Assembly (NCBI GenBank): GCA_003116975.1
Contig: BGKB01000243.1
Span: forward strand, 1 to 64,000
Source of the DNA: Aurantiochytrium sp. KH105
Taxonomy: Eukaryota; Sar; Bigyra; Thraustochytrida; Thraustochytriidae
Reading direction: 5' to 3'
DNA length: 64,000 nt
The position numbers and the translations under genes are program-made. The notes under the pieces are model-generated. The model was not told the DNA's origin. It was given only the letters and a program-made list of their open reading frames with translations, and made no database searches. Positions within the stretch are counted from its first letter, which is position 1; each line of letters opens with the position of its first letter. Of this stretch, positions 58,621 to 64,000 are shown piece after piece.

Positions 58621-60132
58621 ATGAGAGCTGCCCGGGCAGTCGCGGAGCAGGTCCATGGGCACATCTGGAGCCAACCGGGGCACAAGGTCGACTCGGGTGC
58701 GGTATTCCCAAAGCTCTCAACTAATATTCAAAATCAAATCAGACAATTCTACCCCAAAAAAGCATTTAGAAGTCTGCTCGGAGCTTTTCCCGACCTCTTT
58801 TTGCGCGAAGGAAAGCACGTGCGAGCTCTTGCGCCAAGTGCTTCTGCTGAAGGAACGCCCTCTGTCAACACGACCAACAAAAGCAGACCCACCTTTGCCA
58901 ACGTGGCAAAAGAGGACGCTGCTTGGCATTTGCGCATACGCAGCGAAGCGAACATGCAGCAGGATGACTCGATCGTGGACGAGAGCCTGCGCCGGATGCT
59001 GCCCTTGGAGGTCCTCGCGTTTGTGGAAAACGTCCTTGATCCCGAAGCGCGAGCGAGACTTCGCGACATCTCGCTCGACGTTGGCAGGCCGTCGCACTGC
59101 TGGATCGCCGGCCCGAACCATCGTGAGCGCGTCGACATCCTTCAAGAAGGTACCACCGAGCCCCTCGTGACGACCCCGGAGATGCTTTCTCATATTCTTC
59201 GCGACATCCCTCCTCCCGGACACGACAATCGGACCGGTCCTGCGGATGGCTTGCACCGCGTGAGCGTGCTACGCAACATCGCGGGCGAAGTGTATGGAGC
59301 CACGATTCGAGTCGCACGAGTCATGATTGGCTCTGCCATGATTCTCCAAGACGTTCTCGATGGCCAGGACAGTGTCCTCATTGTCGGTCCACCCGGCAGT
59401 GGCAAAACGACGCTCATCCGTGACATGGCTCGTCGTCTTGCCGAGACTCGGTCAGTCTTTGTCGTCGATACATCGAATGAAATCGGCGGCAACACCGATG
59501 GGTCCGCGCTCGAAGCTCTAGGCTACGCGCGGCGCGCCATGGTGGCGACTCGTGACGAACAACAGCACGTCATGATTGAGGTCTTGCAGAACCACTCGCC
59601 AGACGTCATGGTCATTGACGAAATCGGTCGCTCTCGCGAGGTGGAGGCTGCCGCGACCACGCGCGAGCGTGCCGTGCGCCTCATCGCTTCCGCTCATGGG
59701 TCTTCGCTCGAAAGTCTCCTCGCCAATCGTCAGCTCGCGGGTGTCATCGGAGGCGTCACGAGCCTCACGCTGGGTGACATGGAAGCGCGCAATTGGCAAA
59801 AGAAAAGAGGCACCTCTCATCTCACCAAGGTCGTTCGGCAGCGTCGCAACAAGGCCATCTTTGACAGCATCGTCTTTCTCGATCCGAGACCCAACGCCCC
59901 AATGCAAATTGTGCACAATGTCTCGCAAGCCATTGACAACCTGCTCGACGGAATACCCTACGAAATTGAGCTCCGACACATGCTTCCGGCCGGAGAACGC
60001 TTCGATCCGCAGCAACTCACCTCGTTGCCGATTCTCGCGCCCGATGTCGACGAGATCGACGATCACGATCGCGTACTCGGCGTCAAGCTTTCCTCCGAGC
60101 ATTTCTCCAACACGGGAATCAATTACATTTGA
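58621..60132 (+). CDS. SpoIIIAA/Ycf45-like AAA-type ATPase
   Basis: 503 residues. After an N-terminal region (YPKKAFRSLLGAFPDLFL) comes a P-loop ATPase. It has VLIVGPPGSGKTTLIRDMAR (Walker A ~256-264), VVDTSNEIGGNTDGS, and Walker B MVIDEIG (~331-337) followed by SREVEAAATTRERAV. Further on are IASAHGSSLESLLANRQLAG and GGVTSLTLGDMEARNW. This block order is that of sporulation protein SpoIIIAA and of algal Ycf45 and plant R3H-SpoIIIAA-type proteins, encoded in plastid or nuclear genomes. The molecular role is poorly defined; nucleic-acid-linked ATPase work is inferred. I see no clear transit peptide. An in-frame ATG at 58378 would add 81 low-complexity residues. Confidence 0.83.
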   Translation: MRAARAVAEQVHGHIWSQPGHKVDSGAVFPKLSTNIQNQIRQFYPKKAFRSLLGAFPDLFLREGKHVRALAPSASAEGTPSVNTTNKSRPTFANVAKEDAAWHLRIRSEANMQQDDSIVDESLRRMLPLEVLAFVENVLDPEARARLRDISLDVGRPSHCWIAGPNHRERVDILQEGTTEPLVTTPEMLSHILRDIPPPGHDNRTGPADGLHRVSVLRNIAGEVYGATIRVARVMIGSAMILQDVLDGQDSVLIVGPPGSGKTTLIRDMARRLAETRSVFVVDTSNEIGGNTDGSALEALGYARRAMVATRDEQQHVMIEVLQNHSPDVMVIDEIGRSREVEAAATTRERAVRLIASAHGSSLESLLANRQLAGVIGGVTSLTLGDMEARNWQKKRGTSHLTKVVRQRRNKAIFDSIVFLDPRPNAPMQIVHNVSQAIDNLLDGIPYEIELRHMLPAGERFDPQQLTSLPILAPDVDEIDDHDRVLGVKLSSEHFSNTGINYI

Positions 60133-60199
60133 TAGAGAAATTCTTTTGCAAGTCTCCTTTTTTTCGCGCAGTAATTAGGAACAACACAAAGCATTTCAG

Positions 60200-61490
60200 A
60201 GTTAGTAAGTGAAAAATGGAAGCATCAGCGGCGTCCACCTCTCGTAATCAAGGTCGCATGGAGGATTTCCACTGAAGATTGTATGGTACAGGTTTTTCTG
60301 CAAGTCGATCAGCCTGAAGCTAGACCCAGGCACTCTGCACAACTTCCATACTAGAGAAACACGGATCCGTCTGCATCCTGAGCCTTGACGTGCAACTTGC
60401 CACATGTCGATGACAAGCTTGGGAGTCCTTGTCTGAATGCTAAGAGCACCAAGCGCGCGCAGGCATTGCACTGGCAAGCAGCGCACCCGAACGAAAGCAC
60501 AGCATCTTTCAAAGTTGAGAAAGGATCGTTTGCATCGCCGACAGCACAGCGTCAGGACCTCGGCCTGGATGATGTGGAGATAGTTACGGGCGCTTCAAAA
60601 TCAGCACCATAGTCTTCTTGCAGCGCAGCTTGAACGCGTTGTTGCACTTGGCGCTCCTGCTCGACTGCAGCATCTCGCTCGAAGTGCTCACGCGCAATTT
60701 TGAGCAATGCTGCGAACTCTTCGTCTGACGAAGCACGAAGAAATTATCAGAGTGCAGTCCAGCATGAGACAATGCATGCTTCCAGCCTGCGAGTTTGGGA
60801 TGCAAGCCTGGGGCTCAGCAACGACGTGGACCAAGTCGCCAACACACATTTTACACATGGAATGAACAACGGCACAAGAGACGCCCTCAGTGACAGGACG
60901 AACGTTGAGGCGAATTTTACACAACGCAGCCTCTACAGGCTTAACCTTGAAGGCCTCATGACGCACGGCTTCGAGGTCAGTTGGCCGCTGATTTGAATCT
61001 GCGAATTGCAGAGACGAATTATCGTAAAAAAAAATTGGACTGGAAGATGGATTCTGACTTGCACTGGATTCGCTATGGGTGATTCAGGTCTGCTGACGAT
61101 GGGCTTGGCTTGACTCGGCATCATGTCCGAGGTTTGTGTAACTAGTGTATAGAGGGCCTAGTGAGGAGCACAAGCCTTTTGTGAGGCTTACTAGCTAGGA
61201 AATGTTCCCTGCCGTGACTTTGTTGGCCGTTCTCTCTTGGTACACTGTCTGTCGTAAAGTCAAGATGAGGCTCTCCATGAGCGAGAGGTTGACGTTATTT
61301 CGTCCATGCCGTCCACCCGCGGTGGCGTCCGTCTTGGTTCTCGACACAAAACGAGCGACTGAGTTGTTACAGATATCTCTGTGTTCTTGAAGAGATCCGC
61401 AAGCACAACACCAGAACGTGTCCACGGCAGGTTCAACCTTGTCCACATTCCATGGGCGTGGTCCATTCCTCTTTCTGCCCGTGCTCGTGC
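60200..61490 (-). pseudogene. decayed tandem copy of the kinase-RBR gene, C-terminal part
   Basis: Minus-strand translation in several frames matches the neighbour at 61729-64000 in order. NVDKVEPAVD is near 61430, then MRHEAFKVKPVEAALCKI (RING start) near 60950, then a GSMHC.....DC block near 60780. A region equivalent to ERDAAAEQERQLRDRV lies near 60650, and VLTLCCRRCKRSFLNFERCC (against VLAMSCPRCSTVFADFDGCC) near 60530. Frames shift repeatedly and most zinc ligands are lost, so it is not functional. About 320 bases with no match interrupt it near 61030-61385. Host gene relic. Confidence 0.78.
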
Positions 61491-61728
61491 GCGAGCGAGC
61501 CACGAGAGAAGCGGTAGTTCTAGAATGTGGCTGCTTTTGGCAAATTGCGCTTGATGAAAGTCGCGTGAGCTGGAAAAACCATCTCGTGCCTTTCATCGTC
61601 TCGAACTTGTGTGCAGGAAGCAAACAAGGCAAAGGAAGATCGCAGCAGCGTCTTGGGCCTCGGTCAGCACTTCAGGTCACGAGGGACACCCGATCAAGGC
61701 AATGGCATTTCAAACATTCTCGCACCAT

Positions 61729-64000
61729 TTACTGCTCAAACCTAAAGTTGTCGCCGACAATATCCGGCGTGAGGAGGGGCCGCAGTCTCTGCTGTACGTT
61801 AGCACGTATGCCTGCGTCTTCGATCTTTTCTGCCATGTAGTGACGAAGACGTTGTGCACGAAGCCGAGCCCACGCTTGCTTTACAAGAGGAAAATCGCTA
61901 AAGAATGGGTCTTTTTCGCCAGCAGGCTTTGACGCGCATGTTGCAACGTGCTCATGACAAGCGTCTGCGTTATCACCTGTAACCTGCAGACACCATGCAC
62001 AAAAGTAGCATGAGCAAGCGCCACATTTGAGAGCACAGCAGCCATCAAAGTCAGCAAAGACTGTCGAGCAGCGCGGACACGACATGGCGAGGACCTCATC
62101 TTGAATGTCGCGAATGTGATTCTGCGTCGTCCGGTCCAACCCATGTTCGCGGAGCGCTGCGTCAACGCGATCACGAAGCTGACGCTCTTGTTCGGCTGCA
62201 GCGTCTCGCTCAAAGTGCGCGCGCACAATGTCGAGCAGAGCTGCTAAGTCCTCGTCTGGAACCGCGGATGCAATGGCTCGACCAGCAACAAAGAGTTCAC
62301 AGTCGGGCGCGACACAGCACATGCTTCCATCCCGCCGTACGTTGACGTGAGCCTGAGGCCGAGCAGCAGCGCGAACCGACTCGCTCAGGCATTCTTTGCA
62401 CGCAAAGTGGCCATCAGTGCAAGTAACGCCTCCACTGACTGGATAAACGTCGAGACAAATGACACATGAGGCCTCTTTCACAAGCTCAACCTGGAAGGCT
62501 TCGTGACGCAAGGCCTCAAGCGCAGTGGGTCGCTGTGTTGGATTTGCAGACTGGAGAGACGAAACGAGTGCTTGAATTGCGTCAGACACCTCTGAACCGT
62601 CAAAGAGCTCCGCGAGCACCACCCCCACAGAGAACATGTCCACGGCAGGCTCGACCTTGTCGACATTTCCGTTGCGGAGTTCTGGCGCCATGTACTTGAT
62701 GGTGGCCTGCATCGGCTGCGTCATGGTCACATTGTGCGTCTGCACGCCATCAAAGTCGCCCAGCACCGGCGACAGACCCTTTGCAAGAAAGACATTTTCT
62801 GGCTTGACATCGCAGTGCACGAAGCCTCGCGAATGCAGATCGTGCAGCCCGCTCAGAAGACCGATAGCGATGCGCAGACGCGTCGCCAAGTCTGCGTGCG
62901 AATGATCGCGGATCCACGTGGCGAGGTCGCCACCCGGATAAAACGGCATCAGAATGCAGCCTTCAAGTGCATCCTGCATGAAGGCGCCCTGAATCTGGAC
63001 AACGTAGGCCGATTGAATCTGGGCAAGCGCCGAAACTTGATGGTAAAAACGACTGCTCCACGCCTCGCTGGCGAGATGAAAGGCCTTGAGCACGAGATCG
63101 CGGCCATCAGGGCCACGCACTTTTTGCACAGACTTGCCAGGCTTGGACGCAAGCTCCTTGAGGGTGACAAAGTGCTCGCGACGAGCCGTCGTCCGCCATA
63201 AGCCCAGCTTGGACAGCTCCAGCGGTGCTCCGTCGTCGCCCAAACCCAGACGCTTCAGCCACTCTTGATTCCGGAGCAGCTCAGGGTAGTGCTCCTCTGC
63301 ATGACGCAACAAGCGAGCTCGCTTCTTGCGCAGCTCACTGTCGAGCTTGTCAACACTTCCAAATTGAGCAAGCTCTTGCTCCAGATCAGCGATTCTCGCT
63401 TGAGCTTCCTCGTCACCTCCTCTGGCATCCTCGCGGGCGTCGTCGAGTTCGAAAGCAAGACGCTTGCGCTTTCTCGTCTTGTTTCTGAGACTCTTGAGAA
63501 GAAGCTCTGCACTCTCGGTGTTTGGCTCGGTGAGTCCAGACGTAAGGCGAGAGAGCAGTTGTTCAAAGTCCTTTATGCGCGAGACCTCGCTCGAAATCGT
63601 ACGAGTGTAAAACGAGAACATGCAGGCCAACGCACGTCGCACTTTGTCGAGCAAGGCATCTGCCATGGGATCGCCTTTTGACAAGGCGTTGAGCTCCGCA
63701 ACAAATGCTTGATGCACATCCTGAAGTTCCAAGACCAACTCCTGTGATCTTTCGGGATAAGTCAGCGTCTTGAAGAATGTAGGCTGAATGCCAAGGCACT
63801 TCGTGCTCTCTTCTAGTGCGTTGAGAGCTGCAGTGGTGCGCTCGCGTGCAGCAATCGTATCACGGCGAGCCTCCCACGCCTTGATGGCCTCCATCATGGT
63901 TCGAGTTGCCTTCTGTACTTGTCCAAAGGTCACTAGCTCCGCTGTATCGTCGACATTTGCCGGTTTGCCCAGGATAACTCCCCAAAGCTTGCGACAAGTG
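61729..64000 (-). CDS. protein kinase-RBR ubiquitin-ligase fusion, 5' end beyond the window
   Basis: 756 residues are visible. The frame is still open at 64000, so the N-terminus lies outside. Order: a helical coiled-coil region, then a protein kinase domain with LVLKAF (Lys), HCDVKPENVFLA (catalytic loop, HCD for HRD), GDFDGV (DFD where DFG is usual) and YMAPEL. A RING1-like cluster follows (CVICLDVYPV...CTDGHFACKECL), then a middle region with CC....DC. Last is a RING2/IBR-like cluster CPRCSTVFADFDGCCALKCG and CSCYFCAWCL with a His/Cys end. DGCC places a Cys where RBR ligases carry the catalytic one. A kinase joined to an RBR ligase would couple phosphorylation or substrate docking to ubiquitination. 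A decayed copy lies directly downstream. Confidence 0.85.
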   Translation of the reverse strand, partial: TCRKLWGVILGKPANVDDTAELVTFGQVQKATRTMMEAIKAWEARRDTIAARERTTAALNALEESTKCLGIQPTFFKTLTYPERSQELVLELQDVHQAFVAELNALSKGDPMADALLDKVRRALACMFSFYTRTISSEVSRIKDFEQLLSRLTSGLTEPNTESAELLLKSLRNKTRKRKRLAFELDDAREDARGGDEEAQARIADLEQELAQFGSVDKLDSELRKKRARLLRHAEEHYPELLRNQEWLKRLGLGDDGAPLELSKLGLWRTTARREHFVTLKELASKPGKSVQKVRGPDGRDLVLKAFHLASEAWSSRFYHQVSALAQIQSAYVVQIQGAFMQDALEGCILMPFYPGGDLATWIRDHSHADLATRLRIAIGLLSGLHDLHSRGFVHCDVKPENVFLAKGLSPVLGDFDGVQTHNVTMTQPMQATIKYMAPELRNGNVDKVEPAVDMFSVGVVLAELFDGSEVSDAIQALVSSLQSANPTQRPTALEALRHEAFQVELVKEASCVICLDVYPVSGGVTCTDGHFACKECLSESVRAAARPQAHVNVRRDGSMCCVAPDCELFVAGRAIASAVPDEDLAALLDIVRAHFERDAAAEQERQLRDRVDAALREHGLDRTTQNHIRDIQDEVLAMSCPRCSTVFADFDGCCALKCGACSCYFCAWCLQVTGDNADACHEHVATCASKPAGEKDPFFSDFPLVKQAWARLRAQRLRHYMAEKIEDAGIRANVQQRLRPLLTPDIVGDNFRFEQ

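Noticed and set aside
1-64000. CRISPR arrays, rRNA, transposons, retroelements or virus-like elements
   Set aside because: None seen. No reverse transcriptase, integrase, transposase, capsid or terminal-repeat signature was recognised. The 61030-61385 insert is too short and featureless to assign.

Overview
The window looks like nuclear DNA from a GC-rich, gene-dense protist whose genes run as single uninterrupted reading frames. A labyrinthulomycete of the thraustochytrid type (Stramenopila) fits best. This is an inference from the gene set: Sec14-GOLD proteins, DOMON-cytochrome b561 proteins, a TIR-like/TPR protein, an EF-hand/WD40 protein of ciliary type, MED13, Sec61 beta, and an intron-bearing tRNA-Pro. 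No rRNA, CRISPR array, prophage, retroelement or virus-like element was seen. I support 23 protein genes (one cut by the window edge), two tRNA genes, three gene relics, one weak small reading frame and several tandem arrays.

Layout. 1-2600 holds no supported gene, only small repeats. 2601-10017 (+): an unrecognised multi-pass membrane/coiled-coil protein, then two tandem Sec14-GOLD paralogues. 10592-18436 (-): a mitochondrial-type methyltransferase, two tandem MFS paralogues, and a TIR-like/TPR protein. 18477-19475: a degenerate ~0.2 kb tandem array. 19882-23850 (+): a large membrane class-3 lipase with a higher-order repeat. 24169-30237 (-): a DDX21-like helicase and an EF-hand/WD40 protein. 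30751-36773 (+): a MED13-like Mediator subunit and an Spb4/DDX55-type helicase. 37375-47137 (-): Sec61 beta, a GH27 alpha-galactosidase, and two tandem DOMON-b561 paralogues. 48475-54736: a five-helix membrane protein (+), an N-myristoylated LRR protein (-), an mpaB-type oxygenase (+), and a tail-anchored cytochrome b5 (-). 56068-57222 (-): two tRNA-Pro(CGG) genes with 52-nt introns. 57544-60132 (+): a mitochondrial glutaredoxin and a SpoIIIAA/Ycf45-like ATPase. 61729 to the window end (-): a protein kinase fused to an RBR-type ubiquitin ligase.

Themes. Tandem duplication is pervasive: three neighbouring paralogue pairs, the tRNA pair, homogenised TPR units and the lipase repeat. Just downstream of four minus-strand genes there is a decayed extra copy of that gene's own 3' end (near 10406, 26870, 43746 and 60200). 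The genes are mostly housekeeping: ribosome biogenesis, the secretory pathway, lipid handling, redox and transcription. The most unusual items are the kinase-RBR fusion with its decayed twin, the inverted ~22-bp array in the divergent WD40/MED13 promoter, the TIR-like/TPR gene and the SpoIIIAA/Ycf45-like ATPase.
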